From Candidatus Bathyarchaeota archaeon (GTDB lineage Archaea > Thermoproteota > Bathyarchaeia > 40CM-2-53-6), in the NCBI GenBank assembly GCA_005888745.1, contig VBBS01000030.1:62001-126000 (forward strand): DNA of 64,000 bases, written 5' to 3'. The position numbers and the translations under genes are program-made. The notes under the pieces were generated by a model. That model was not told where the DNA came from and did not search any database. It worked only from the letters and a program-made list of their open reading frames with translations. Below are positions 43,876 to 53,446 of the stretch, piece by piece. Numbering within the stretch: the stretch's first letter is position 1; every line of letters begins with the position of its first letter.

Positions 43876-46269
43876 ATGCAGATAACAACTCAAGCTGGCA
43901 AGGCCGTCCAGCAGGTCAACGAATACGACGTATTTCTTGACGTCGATTTTGACGCTCTGAGATTCTCCGGAAAGGTAAGAATCGACATGAGCTCAACTGG
44001 AGACATCAGCCTGGACGCAGTAGATCTAGAGGTTGCAAGCGTCAAGACAAACGGTCGAAACGTACCGTTCAAACAGCATGGAAACATCGTGGATATCCAG
44101 ACCGGTCGGTTCTCCGGACCGCTCGAAGTTGAGTACAAAGGAAAAGTCTCTGAAAGCCTGACCGGGTTCTACAGGGCTCCGTATGGAGACAAGTACGTCC
44201 TGACAACACACTTCGAAGCAGGACATGCTCGTAGACTACTCCCTTGCATCGATCATCCAGCCTACAAAGCAGACTTCAAACTGACAGTACGCACAAGAAA
44301 TGATCTCTCTGTAATCTCGAACATGCCTCTTCAAGACGAGAAGAAGGAGGGGAACAAGAAAACAGTAACTTTCCAGAAGACTCCGAAGATGTCCACCTAT
44401 CTTCTCTATCTCGGAATCGGCACGTTCGAGGAAGACAAGAATCGACATAACGAGACAGAGTTGTATGCGGCCTCTGTAGTCAGGCCCGATGGCAAGATAA
44501 AGACTGGTTTCGCCTTCGAGGCAGCGCAGAAATCCCTAGAATTCTACGAAAAATATTTTGGCATTCCCTATGATTTGCCTAAGCTCCACTTGATCGCTGT
44601 CCCCGAGTTCGCTTATGGGGCGATGGAGAACTGGGGCGCGATAACCTTCCGAGAGATCTTGTTGCATGCTGACAAGGACACAAGCACCTCAACGAAAAAA
44701 AGCATTGCCGAAGTAATCGCGCACGAAATTGCGCACATGTGGTTCGGCGATCTCGTCACTATGAAGTGGTGGGATGACCTCTGGCTTAATGAGAGCTTCG
44801 CGACCTTCATGGCCTATAAGGTAGTTGACTGGGCTTATCCACAGTGGAGGATCTGGCAAGACTTTGTGAAAACTAGCACCGGGGGAGCGATGGCCCGAGA
44901 CGCATTGAACAGCACTCATCCCATCGAGGCCAAAGTCAGATCGCCGGAAGAGATCGAGGAATTGTTCGACGAGATTAGCTACGGCAAGGGCGCAAGTATT
45001 CTTCGAATGATTGAGGCTTACATCGGTCCAGACAAGTTCCAGAAGGGTGTCAGCAAGTATCTCCAACAATTCCGGTACTCCAACGCCTCTGGAAGCGACC
45101 TCTGGAACCATCTTCAGCAAGCTTCAGGGATGGATGTCAGCAGCGTAATGGAAGGCTGGATCGGCAAGGTAGGGTATCCAGTTGTCAAAGCTTCACTCTC
45201 TTCTGGAAAGCTAGTGTTGGAGCAGGAAAGGTTTCTCCTCTCCGGAACGAGAGAAAAACAAACCTGGCCCATCCCAGTAACCATCACAGTCGACAACAAG
45301 ACTCAGCAGCTCATGTTCGACAAGGAAAAAACTGAAGTCAGCGTCTCAAATCCGAAGTCTCTGAAGCTCAATATGGACCGAACCGGGTTCTATCGAATAG
45401 ACTATCGAGGCCCTGAGCTCCAGGCGCTTGTCTGGGCCAGCAAACTGTCTGGGCTCGACAGATATGGCCTCGCCAACGACGGTTGGGCGTTTCTCAATGC
45501 GAGTAGGATGAGCTGGAAAGACTATCAGAGTCTCCTCGAGCGTTTCTTCGATGAAGAAGAGTATCTTCCTGCCTTTGAAGTGTCAGAAAGGATCACGAAC
45601 CTATTCCTAATTGCGCCTAAGAAACTCGCAGAACTCTCGCGGAGATACCACAAGTCACAGTTGAAGATCCTTGAAGGAAAGCGGGACGAGAACAGTTCGC
45701 TGCTGAAGGGAACCATCGCAGCACGGCTCGCGATTCTAGATGACGTATACGCACGCGAGACAGGTGCGAAATTCAAAGAGTTGGTCGCTGTAGAGCCGGA
45801 CATGAAACGCTCGGTCATCATTGGGTATGCTAGGTCATCCAACGACTACGACGGGCTCATCGATCGGTACAAGAAGAGTACAACGGACGAGGACCGCCTC
45901 AGGTATTTGGAGGGGCTTGCCAGCTTCAAAAGGCCAGACTTGGTGAGAAAGGTGCAGGAATTCGCAATGGCGGGCAATGTGAAGCGTCAGGATATTGGAC
46001 GCGGCCTGCTCCAGTTTGCGACCTCGAACCCGGATGCGCATGCTGTGACCTGGGAGTGGTTTAGGAACAACATTGAGAAGCTGGACAAGATGTACGAGGG
46101 AACAGCAACCCTCTCGGCTTACATGCGCGCATACATCTCAATCATAGGCGTTGGCCGGGTCGATGAAGTCGAGAAACTATTCAGCGAGCACAAGCTAGCT
46201 GGGGCGGACGCTACGCTTGAGAGATTGAGGATTCATGATCATCTTGCAAAGGAGATAGCAAAAGCTTAG
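43876..46269 (+). CDS. M1-family zinc aminopeptidase
   Basis: A 797-residue protein with the full M1 layout. The exopeptidase motif is GAMENWGA (about 248-255), the zinc site HEIAHMWFGD (H283, E284, H287) plus WLNESFA (third ligand E306), and the catalytic tyrosine region ISYGKGASILRM. The C-terminal 300 residues are helical, as in tricorn-interacting factors F2/F3 and ERAP-type enzymes. It trims N-terminal residues from peptides, likely in cytoplasmic proteasome product turnover. No signal peptide. Complete. Confidence 0.96.
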   Translation: MQITTQAGKAVQQVNEYDVFLDVDFDALRFSGKVRIDMSSTGDISLDAVDLEVASVKTNGRNVPFKQHGNIVDIQTGRFSGPLEVEYKGKVSESLTGFYRAPYGDKYVLTTHFEAGHARRLLPCIDHPAYKADFKLTVRTRNDLSVISNMPLQDEKKEGNKKTVTFQKTPKMSTYLLYLGIGTFEEDKNRHNETELYAASVVRPDGKIKTGFAFEAAQKSLEFYEKYFGIPYDLPKLHLIAVPEFAYGAMENWGAITFREILLHADKDTSTSTKKSIAEVIAHEIAHMWFGDLVTMKWWDDLWLNESFATFMAYKVVDWAYPQWRIWQDFVKTSTGGAMARDALNSTHPIEAKVRSPEEIEELFDEISYGKGASILRMIEAYIGPDKFQKGVSKYLQQFRYSNASGSDLWNHLQQASGMDVSSVMEGWIGKVGYPVVKASLSSGKLVLEQERFLLSGTREKQTWPIPVTITVDNKTQQLMFDKEKTEVSVSNPKSLKLNMDRTGFYRIDYRGPELQALVWASKLSGLDRYGLANDGWAFLNASRMSWKDYQSLLERFFDEEEYLPAFEVSERITNLFLIAPKKLAELSRRYHKSQLKILEGKRDENSSLLKGTIAARLAILDDVYARETGAKFKELVAVEPDMKRSVIIGYARSSNDYDGLIDRYKKSTTDEDRLRYLEGLASFKRPDLVRKVQEFAMAGNVKRQDIGRGLLQFATSNPDAHAVTWEWFRNNIEKLDKMYEGTATLSAYMRAYISIIGVGRVDEVEKLFSEHKLAGADATLERLRIHDHLAKEIAKA

Positions 46270-46309
46270 ACTTCAGAGTCGGCTAAACGCAGACTCCAGC
46301 CAGATAGCC

Positions 46310-46723
46310 TCAGGAAGAGCGTTTTTCAGAATACTTCTTGAGCGGGTTCCAGTAGGAATCGTACCAGCCTTTGCGGTAGTCTTCGACTTGTTCAGCCGGA
46401 ACTCGAGAGTGGAACCATTTTGAGTTCTGTCTCACTTTTTTTCGCTTTCAATGTGAATTCAAGTCTCGAAAGCGGATAGCCCTTGGGCCACTCTGTTGTC
46501 TTCCATTCCTGGACGATCTTCGCGTTCTTGACAAGTCGGATGTTTTTCCCGGAGATGTAACCATCCAGGCAGTAAATCTCACCCCAGTTCTTGGGCTAGC
46601 GGGGATCCCTGTGAATTCGGAGTGTTTACCTGGGTTGAGCAGCGCGTCAAAAATATCCGCGGGGCTTGCTTCGAAATACACGGTTTGTTTTATGATAGCG
46701 AACTTGATGGCAAGGTTCCTCAA
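46310..46723 (-). pseudogene. AHSA1/SRPBCC-domain protein, frameshifted
   Basis: Three successive minus-strand frames assemble an AHSA1-type protein: IKQTVYFEASPADIFDALLN and KHSEFTG; then GEIYCLDGYISGKNIRLVKN and IVQEWKTTEWPKGYPLSRLE; then RVPAEQVEDYRKGWYDSYWN, PLKKYSE. Breaks fall at a GGGG run (complement of about 46582) and at an AAAA run (complement of about 46417). All conserved blocks remain, so decay is recent, or the breaks are homopolymer errors. Intact relatives bind hydrophobic ligands or stimulate Hsp90-like ATPases. Confidence 0.78.
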
Positions 46724-46864
46724 AACTCCTTTCTGTGCGACATAGCGTTTCGCGTTTCGAGCTCAGAGACCTATCCTGAAAGCTGATTTGAAGAGGGGTA
46801 TAGAAGCACTTTTGAGACAGCCCTGATTCCCCGACCACTACGAGTTGGAGTAGGTTTAGGATTA

Positions 46865-48718
46865 TTGTCGGACAGGCTGAATCCCGTGGGCGGTTACAAG
46901 CCAATCAGCGATTACGGGGTCATCGGAGATATGCACACGGCAGCGCTTGTTGGACTTGACGGTTCCATTGACTGGTACTGTGCGCCAAGGTTCGATTCTC
47001 CCAGCCTGTTCGCGGCTCTGCTCGATTTACGAAAGGGAGGCAGATTCCAGCTATCTCCAACCGAGAAGTACAGGACAAAGCAGACCTATGGAGGCGACAC
47101 GAACGTGTTAGCGACCATGTTCGATTCCCAAGAGGGACGCATCAGGCTTACAGACTTCATGCCTTGTTTCATGGAAAAAGGAGAGCTGAAAGGATTCCAG
47201 GAACTCCACAGAATCGTCGATTGCCTCGAGGGCAATCCAGGACTTAAACTCATTTTTCAACCACGATTCAACTATGCTCGCGGAAATACGATCATACGAG
47301 AAACCCGAGACGGATGCCTGGCGAGGAATCAAAGACACTTCATCAGTCTAGCTTCGTCCGTGAAGCTCCTTGTCTCAGACAAGGACCTACTGGTCAACGA
47401 TTTCCGCCTGTCCCGAGGTCAGAGAATCGTCTTTGTCCTCAAGTGGGGAAGCAGCTCGTCAGCACCCGTGGGGAGATATGAGACAAGTCGGAAGCTATCC
47501 AAGACATTGTCCTACTGGAAACGATGGGTTAACCATATCAAGTATCAGGGACCCTATCGGGCCCACGTCGTAAGATCATGCCTCGTACTGAAAATGCTGC
47601 AGTATGCTCCAACAGGGGCTATGGTAGCGGCTGTTACCACCTCTCTACCGGAGAGCATCGGGGCAATGCGGAATTGGGACTATCGATACTCCTGGATCAG
47701 GGACAACGCTCTCTCAGTCTGGGCGTTAAGTGAGGCTGGAGCCACAAGGGAGGCCCTAGACTACACTAGATGGATGATCAATGTTCGACGTCATTCCAAG
47801 GAGAGGTTGCAAATAATGATGGGCATTGGCGGTGAAAGGGAGATCCCTGAGTTTACCTTGGACCATCTTGAAGGCTATCGGCGCTCGAGCCCAGTGCGGG
47901 TCGGCAACGCGGCGTACAAACAGCTGCAATTAGACATATACGGTATTCTCGCTGATTCCATGTACTATCTACACCGCGCTCTAGGATGGACCACCAAGCA
48001 AGTATACGAAAATCTGGTGAAGTATTCGGCCGATCAGGCAGCAGCGGAATGGGAAAAATCCGACAGCGGAATATGGGAGATGCGTCAGGCGAGATCGTTC
48101 GTAGAATCAAAGATGTGGTGCTATGTCGCCCTCGACCGAGCGATGAAGATCGCTCGAGAACTAGGATACGACGAAGACTGGCGGAGATGGGAGCCCGTGA
48201 AGAGGACGATCAAGAGTCAAATTCTAACCAATGGATGGTCATCCAAGAAGAAAGCTTTCACGATGGCTCTCGGGGGGGACGACCTCGATGCGGCTAATCT
48301 CCTTATGCCACTAGTAGGGTTTCTGCCGGCTAAAGATCCAAAGATGACCTCGACAATCCAGTGCATCCGAGAAGAACTATCCAAAGGCGATCTACTCTAC
48401 CGATACAATGTTGATGATGGCCAACTGGGAAAGGAGGGGGCTTTCACCGTGTGCAGCTTCTGGATGGTAGAGTGTCTAACACGACTCGGCAAGTTAGGTG
48501 AAGCAGATGGACTGTTGAATCAGCTATTGAAACGAGCTAATCACTTGGGATTGTACTCGGAAGAGATTGATCCGGTCACCGGTGAAGCATTGGGAAACTT
48601 TCCCCAAGCCTACACTCACATGGGTTTGATAACAGCCTCCGTTCGTCTTGAAGAGGCACGACGAAAGACCGGGTTCATGCGATATACACGTGCTCTATCC
48701 AACAAGATCAGCGGCTAG
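46865..48718 (+). CDS. GH15 glycoside hydrolase (glucoamylase/trehalase-like)
   Basis: A 617-residue protein from TTG. The N-terminal beta-sandwich starts YKPISDYGVIGDMHTAALVG and SIDWYCAPRFDSPS, the standard opening of archaeal/bacterial GH15. The catalytic (alpha/alpha)6 barrel includes MRNWDYRYSWIRDNALSVWA and, near the end, LYSEEIDPVTGEALGNFPQA with the catalytic Glu. No signal peptide, so it is cytoplasmic. Archaeal GH15 enzymes include both glucoamylases and trehalases; the convergent trehalose-6-phosphate synthase/phosphatase gene 21 bp away favours trehalase. Confidence 0.93.
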   Translation: MSDRLNPVGGYKPISDYGVIGDMHTAALVGLDGSIDWYCAPRFDSPSLFAALLDLRKGGRFQLSPTEKYRTKQTYGGDTNVLATMFDSQEGRIRLTDFMPCFMEKGELKGFQELHRIVDCLEGNPGLKLIFQPRFNYARGNTIIRETRDGCLARNQRHFISLASSVKLLVSDKDLLVNDFRLSRGQRIVFVLKWGSSSSAPVGRYETSRKLSKTLSYWKRWVNHIKYQGPYRAHVVRSCLVLKMLQYAPTGAMVAAVTTSLPESIGAMRNWDYRYSWIRDNALSVWALSEAGATREALDYTRWMINVRRHSKERLQIMMGIGGEREIPEFTLDHLEGYRRSSPVRVGNAAYKQLQLDIYGILADSMYYLHRALGWTTKQVYENLVKYSADQAAAEWEKSDSGIWEMRQARSFVESKMWCYVALDRAMKIARELGYDEDWRRWEPVKRTIKSQILTNGWSSKKKAFTMALGGDDLDAANLLMPLVGFLPAKDPKMTSTIQCIREELSKGDLLYRYNVDDGQLGKEGAFTVCSFWMVECLTRLGKLGEADGLLNQLLKRANHLGLYSEEIDPVTGEALGNFPQAYTHMGLITASVRLEEARRKTGFMRYTRALSNKISG

Positions 48719-48739
48719 TGTGCACGGGATAAGGGGGTC

Positions 48740-50950
48740 CTACGACTTGCCGGTCTTGTAAAGATCAGTCAGAAGTTGGATGACTTCTCGATGGTTTCTC
48801 AGGTTGAACTTTGCATAGGATTTCGCAAGTCCTACTTTGATCGAATAGGCCTGATCTGGAATTGCTTCGAAGAGGTCTTCATCAGCCCAATCGTCACCCA
48901 TGGCTAGCACGAAGTCGAAGGTGGTCTCGGAAAGGAGCAGCTTCGCGGCCATGCCTTTGTTTATTCCAACATTTCTCACCTCGATTGACTTACTGCCCTG
49001 TAATACTTGGAGCTCGGTGTTTTCGCTGAAGTACGACAATTCATCGGCAAGCTCTTTTGATCGTACGTATGCGAGTTCGGGATCTGCTGCTCGGAAGTGC
49101 CAGACGAGGGAGAACTCCTTTTCCTCCAAGAGAGATCCTGGCAGTCGGTCTTCATAGCCTCGTAGGGTAGGTCGAACTTTCTCTTTCCAGTTGCTTTCTA
49201 CCTTTATCGTTGGGACCCAGTCTTTGCCTTTTTCTCTGATCCAGGCTCCATGCTCAGCAACGATTCCTAGATTTAGAGCGCCGAACCAGTCCTGTAAGAG
49301 GTTTCGATTGCGTCCGCTGATTATTACCAGGTTGTTTCGTGGATCTTCTGAGAGTGCATTGAGAACGGCCAGCAGGGTTTTTTCGGGGACTGCTGTTTCG
49401 GGACGTGCTTTGAATGGTGATAGTGTACCGTCATAATCGAGGAAGAGTATCCTGCTGTGTGAGGTGTCATAATCTGTGATCATTTTCTCTCTGGTCGCGG
49501 CGTCAAGTAGTTTAGCACTGAATTTCTTCTGTTGTTGTTTGATCGAGTGTAGTTTGCCCGTGAAATCCTGGCCCCATTTGATGACATCGTAGCGCTCCAG
49601 TCTGGTCTGCATAGCTTGGTTTCGGCGTACTTGCTCTGCTTCAGGCATCTCGAGGGCGGTCTTGATTGCGTCTACTATTTCGGAGGTGTCGTTAGGGTTT
49701 ATGATGAGTGCCTCGCCAAGTTCTCTGGAGGCTCCTGTCATCTCGCTGAGTATCAGAACTCCTTTCTGGTCGGTTTTTGATGCGATGTATTCTTTGGCGA
49801 CTAGGTTCATCCCGTCTCGTAGTGGGGTTACTAACGCGATGTCGCTGATTGCAAATAGGCTTAACAGTTGTGTGTAGGGGAGAAACCTGTACCGGTATAC
49901 TATCGGGGTCCAGTCGATTGTCCCGAACTTTCCGTTGATACTGCCAACGAGCTTGTCGATCTCTTCCTTCATCTGCTCATATTGTTCAGCTCCGAGTCTT
50001 GACGGCACGACTGATAACACTAGAACAACTTTCCGTTGCCATTGAGGGTGCCGATCGAGAAAGATAGCATAGGCTTCCAGACGATGCTTGATCCCTTTTG
50101 TATAATCTAGCCTGTCCTGCGACAGTATTATTTTGCGATTCCCGAGTTTCGCGCGGAGCCCGCGGCTCTCTTTCTGTATGTCGTCACTTTTCGCGGTGGC
50201 ACGAATCTTGCCATAATCAATGCCCATCGGGAATGTGTCTACTTTTATCGTCCGTTCTCCACCAACGAGGACCTGGCCGAAACTGTGTTCATAGCCCAGG
50301 ATTCGGAGAATGCATCTGAGGAAGTGTTGCGTGTAGTCTATTGTGTGAAATCCTATCAGGTCTGCTCCAAGAATGCCCTCCAATATTTCTCTGCGCCATG
50401 TGGTCGGGAGTGTGCGGAAGACGTCATATGAGGGGAAGGGAGTGTGGAGGAAGAACCCGATTGAGAGGTCAGGCAGTTTTTCTCTCAACAATCTGGGGAG
50501 AAGCATGAGATGATAGTCGTGGACCCAGACCGTATCATTGGGCTGGTACACCTTTATGATGGAATCTCGAAAGAACTCGTTTACCTTCACGTACTGCGCC
50601 CAGTCTTCTTCTTTGAACTTGGCGTATGTGGGAAAGTAGTGGAATAGAGGCCATATTGAGCTGTTGCAGAATCCTTGGTAGAATTTTTTCATGGTGTCAG
50701 CATCGAGGAAGACGGGGCAGGCCCTTTGCTTGGCAGCCTGCGTTCTCAGTAGTTCCCGAGAGCCTTCTTCTACCTCCATGCCCGGCCATCCAACCCAGAG
50801 GTAATCTGTTCCGGAGGGATCTTGTCTTGCCCATTCCAAGTACGCGGTCAGTCCAGAGACGAGGCCCCCCGGGCTGGCATGGAAAACTAGCTTGTTGTCG
50901 CGACCGCTGACTGTGAAAGGCAGTCTATTGGATACGACTAAAAGTGTCAT
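48740..50950 (-). CDS. otsBA: Fused trehalose-6-phosphate synthase / phosphatase
   Basis: A 736-residue two-domain enzyme. Residues 1-475 are a GT20 synthase: VSNRLPFTV, VWVHDYHLMLLP, GFFLHTPFPS, SQDRLDYTKGI and TPLRDGMNLVAKEYIAS. Residues 500-736 are a HAD-type trehalose-6-phosphatase: ILFLDYDGTLSPF with the nucleophile Asp, IISGRN, GIVAEHGA and AMGDDWADEDLF. It makes trehalose from UDP-glucose and glucose-6-phosphate in one polypeptide, for osmotic or desiccation protection. Full length. It faces the GH15 gene tail to tail. Confidence 0.96.
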   Translation of the reverse strand: MTLLVVSNRLPFTVSGRDNKLVFHASPGGLVSGLTAYLEWARQDPSGTDYLWVGWPGMEVEEGSRELLRTQAAKQRACPVFLDADTMKKFYQGFCNSSIWPLFHYFPTYAKFKEEDWAQYVKVNEFFRDSIIKVYQPNDTVWVHDYHLMLLPRLLREKLPDLSIGFFLHTPFPSYDVFRTLPTTWRREILEGILGADLIGFHTIDYTQHFLRCILRILGYEHSFGQVLVGGERTIKVDTFPMGIDYGKIRATAKSDDIQKESRGLRAKLGNRKIILSQDRLDYTKGIKHRLEAYAIFLDRHPQWQRKVVLVLSVVPSRLGAEQYEQMKEEIDKLVGSINGKFGTIDWTPIVYRYRFLPYTQLLSLFAISDIALVTPLRDGMNLVAKEYIASKTDQKGVLILSEMTGASRELGEALIINPNDTSEIVDAIKTALEMPEAEQVRRNQAMQTRLERYDVIKWGQDFTGKLHSIKQQQKKFSAKLLDAATREKMITDYDTSHSRILFLDYDGTLSPFKARPETAVPEKTLLAVLNALSEDPRNNLVIISGRNRNLLQDWFGALNLGIVAEHGAWIREKGKDWVPTIKVESNWKEKVRPTLRGYEDRLPGSLLEEKEFSLVWHFRAADPELAYVRSKELADELSYFSENTELQVLQGSKSIEVRNVGINKGMAAKLLLSETTFDFVLAMGDDWADEDLFEAIPDQAYSIKVGLAKSYAKFNLRNHREVIQLLTDLYKTGKS

Positions 50951-51383
50951 GCCTAGTTCGTCTTTCGGATTTTTTCTCAGAGGGTCTTACTATCCATTAA
51001 GATTGTTAGTAACCCGTCCTTAAACAAGCCGAGTATAGGGTTGAACATGTCAATTCTGTACTCTCAAAGGTCACCACTCAGCAAGATTTCCCGCACTTGC
51101 GAAGATTGGAACTTATGTTGGAGGGCTAAGAGGTAAAGTCCAAGGATAGGTCGTTCTTACCTCAAGATGAGCGCTTGGTCGTGTTGAACAGTTGCTGCCC
51201 AAGTACTTCGGAGGGCCATAGGGACGACCAGTTTCGAAGACAAAGCTGGAACCCGGGCACCATGCACAGACTGAAGCTGGGGCAAAAGCTATTGATGAGG
51301 AATCCTTTCCCCCTCTCACTTAGGAATCCTCTTCAAGGTTTCTTCGAGGGAAGGAGCGGAATCGAACTAGGCTTTGTTGTGCC
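50951..51383. other. Intergenic stretch without a recognised gene
   Basis: 433 bp upstream of the trehalose gene. A minus-strand frame at about 51113-51319 contains the odd phrase FETGRPYGPPKYLGSN but no family match. No tRNA or known RNA was recognised. Confidence 0.35.
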
Positions 51384-51815
51384 CTACTTCAGTTTCTTGG
51401 GGTCCCAGTCGATGGAGTCGGCGTTTATCTTCTCCGCCTTGAGGGCGGTCTTCAACCCTCCTAGGACGCTCGTGAAAGTATAGCCTGGTCCGAGACGCAG
51501 AACATGGTGGACAACGGGTTGTTTGTGTAACTGGTAGATCTGGTCTGAGGGAAACGAAGAGTTGAGCCAGAAGATTATCGGATTCTTGATCTTTCCGTTG
51601 TACTGGACGAGTTGGCGGGCAAGAAGATGATTCGGAGGATTATCGCGTGCATGTAGTCGCTCGTCAAACTCGAAACTCTGCCCAACTTGGACCATGGCTG
51701 TTCCCCGGCGAGCATGCAACATCACTTGGGGCGACAGGACGCAAACAGGACATTTGGAAAGCCAATCTCTTAACTGCTTCTCGTAGGACTCCACCGCACT
51801 ATCGAAAGAAACCAT
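51384..51815 (-). CDS. Hypothetical protein of 143 residues
   Basis: The protein begins MVSFDSAVESYEKQLRDWL and contains CPVCVLSPQ, LARQLVQYNGKIKNPIIFWL and PGYTFTSVLGGLKTALKA. The composition is that of a soluble alpha/beta protein; the CPVC pair could bind metal. No family is recognised. It lies just outside the leftmost tRNA-derived repeat and may belong to the accessory region. Confidence 0.55.
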   Translation of the reverse strand: MVSFDSAVESYEKQLRDWLSKCPVCVLSPQVMLHARRGTAMVQVGQSFEFDERLHARDNPPNHLLARQLVQYNGKIKNPIIFWLNSSFPSDQIYQLHKQPVVHHVLRLGPGYTFTSVLGGLKTALKAEKINADSIDWDPKKLK

Positions 51816-51945
51816 CCCCTTTCAGTAGGCGTCCCTTCGTAATAGAGTTGTTGACCCTTGCCACCACGCAGCGGCTTCGCCATGTCGAGTCATTGCTAGA
51901 ATTGACAAAATATAGGAATCTTCATCAAGGGATCGATTTTGTTTA

Positions 51946-52056
51946 GTGCGGAGTGTGGGATTTGAACACCAGTTTACCGGTACATATAAGGCAAATTTCA
52001 TCGGCCCACAAGGAGAAAGCCCACTCCTAGTCGTTGCAGGTCCGGTGGGGTTTGCA
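51946..52056 (-). repeat. tRNA-3'-end-derived repeat R1 (possible attachment-site remnant)
   Basis: The copy begins with a degenerate match to the 3' end of tRNA-Leu (T-loop core GGGATTTGAAC on the plus strand), followed by the non-tRNA segment TTTACCGGTACATATAAG shared by all four repeats. Similarity to R4 continues for about 110 bp (AAATTTC, CTCCTAGTCGT, CAGGTCC). The acceptor part is mutated relative to the tRNA. Confidence 0.75.
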
Positions 52057-52246
52057 CGAGAACTGGTGCAAATCCTTACTTGTTGATTTGTCGTATCAAC
52101 GCAATTCAGCGTCCGAGACAGCGACAACCAGGGAGGCATGTGTGTTGTCAAAACGCAATCCTACAAACAAGCTCAATAGCATTCCCGTGGGATAATTGGG
52201 AACCCGATTGAGAGAGCTTTCTCTCATGAAAGACAAAACGGCTAGT

Positions 52247-52274
52247 AAACGAGGAAATATTCCGTTTAAATATC
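52247..52274 (+). promoter_or_regulatory. Promoter and operator of the vapBC pair
   Basis: A TATA box (TTTAAATA, 52265-52272) overlaps a nested dyad AAAC-GA-GGAA-ATA-TTCC-GTTT (52247-52267). The box predicts a transcript starting at about 52294-52297, exactly at the ATG at 52296. The dyad fits autorepression by the antitoxin. Confidence 0.6.
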
Positions 52275-52295
52275 ATGTATTACTTGTATTACTAT

Positions 52296-52553
52296 ATGGC
52301 CAAGGATCTGCGCACGGTTAGAGATGTCGACGAAGCCACCTGGAGGAAGTTCAGGGCAAAGACCGAAGAAGAGGGATTGAAGACAGGACAGGCGTTGAAC
52401 GAGGCTCTGACAGTCTGGGTTAGAAGTAAGGAGAAACAGGCGAAAAACCCGGACCCGAACCATTTCCTCAAGATTGAGGGTATTGTCCGGACCAAAAGAA
52501 GAGTCAGATGGAGCGAAGAGATCGACGAGACACTCTATGGAAAAGGGCGATGA
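52296..52553 (+). CDS. vapB: VapB-like antitoxin
   Basis: An 85-residue protein beginning MAKDLRTVRDVDEATWRKF. The first 45 residues read as a ribbon-helix-helix (TVRDVDEATWRKFRAKTEEEG, then LKTGQALNEALTVWVRSKEK), and the charged tail (RRVRWSEEIDETLYGKG) would wrap the toxin. An upstream ATG at 52275 would add a YYLYYY run and precede the predicted transcription start, so I reject it. The stop overlaps the start of the PIN-domain toxin gene by 4 bp, the usual translational coupling of vapBC modules. Confidence 0.8.
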   Translation: MAKDLRTVRDVDEATWRKFRAKTEEEGLKTGQALNEALTVWVRSKEKQAKNPDPNHFLKIEGIVRTKRRVRWSEEIDETLYGKGR

Positions 52554-52928
52554 TCCTCCTTGATTCGAGCTTTCTCATCGGATTTGAGGTGGAGACTGAT
52601 ACCAACCATGCTAAAGCTCGTGGATTGATGCACGAAGTAGCGGAAGCGGCTTACGGGCCCGCTGTGATCTCCGACCACATCTTCGATGAAGTTGTCACCG
52701 TGACTTTCGCGAGGACCAAGATTGAGATCATTTAGAATGCTAAAAGTCAGCGACGACGTATTCCAGGCGGCCTGGAGTCGATTCAGAGAACAGAAGGATA
52801 CAAAGTTCAGTTTCACTGACAGCACAACGGTAGAACTGATGCATCAGAACGGCGTCAGGAGAATCGCCACTTTTGACAGAGAGTTCAAAGACTCAACAGA
52901 CTTCTCCGTGTTAGGACCTTCGGCATAA
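52550..52928 (+). pseudogene. vapC: VapC-like PIN-domain toxin, frameshifted
   Basis: The first frame (52550-52735) gives MILLDSSFLIGFEVETDTNH, then VISDHIFDEVVTVTFAR, with the first PIN acidic residues. It stops at TAG 52733-52735. The plus-one frame then supplies RMLKVSDDVFQAAWSRFREQ and FSFTDSTTVELMHQNGVRRI, with the last PIN Asp cluster and IATFDREF. Removing one base in ATTTAG near 52730 restores a complete 125-residue PIN RNase. As sequenced the toxin is dead, or the base is an error. Confidence 0.78.
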
Positions 52929-52983
52929 TTTTGGGGAGTTTTCTAAGCATGGGCCTGGTGGGATTCGCCAGCTGTCCGGTAAT

Positions 52984-53255
52984 TGCCGCAGGGCAGTTTG
53001 GGGGGCAGCGCACCGAATTTTTATCCCAATCTTGCCTGGGCTCTAAAGCTTGACTCTAACTGTAGCATTCATAATTGTCCTCTAGGTGTTCCATCAAATG
53101 CGACCCTGACGGACACCAACTCCATGGTTAGCGACACGACCATCATACCTGTTGATACGAACGCGACGGTGACACCTGTTGACGTAACTGTCACAACTCC
53201 AACCTTCCACATCCAGGACCAGTGCAAGGCTACGCCGAGCAAGAACGAAAGCTAG
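52984..53255 (+). pseudogene. C-terminal remnant of the beta-propeller protein gene
   Basis: This frame (GSAPNFYPNLAWALKLDSN, then VPSNATLTDTNSMV and PVDTNATVTPVDVTVTTPTF) is a diverged copy of the last 90 codons of the intact gene ending at 60519. The first 400 codons are missing. Its position left of R2 mirrors the intact gene's position left of the tRNA, so it marks a duplication of the tRNA-flanking segment. Confidence 0.85.
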
Positions 53256-53401
53256 TTCAAGAGTCTAGTCAATCCGGTCGCTAGGATGCGGGGAACGGAT
53301 TCGAGATTTCTGTCTCATGTCGTCCGGTTTTCCAATGTATCTCTGAGAACATAGACTCGTGCGGGTTACGATCCCACCGTGACTAATTGTCTGCGTGTTG
53401 A

Positions 53402-53446
53402 GTGCGGGGGTGGGATTTGGACCCCAATTTACCGGTACATATAAGC
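53402..53446 (-). repeat. tRNA-3'-end-derived repeat R2
   Basis: GTGCGGGGGTGGGATTTGG (acceptor and T-arm of tRNA-Leu, one G short) followed by the common TTTACCGGTACATATAAG. The similarity after that is weaker than for R1 and R4. Confidence 0.75.
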
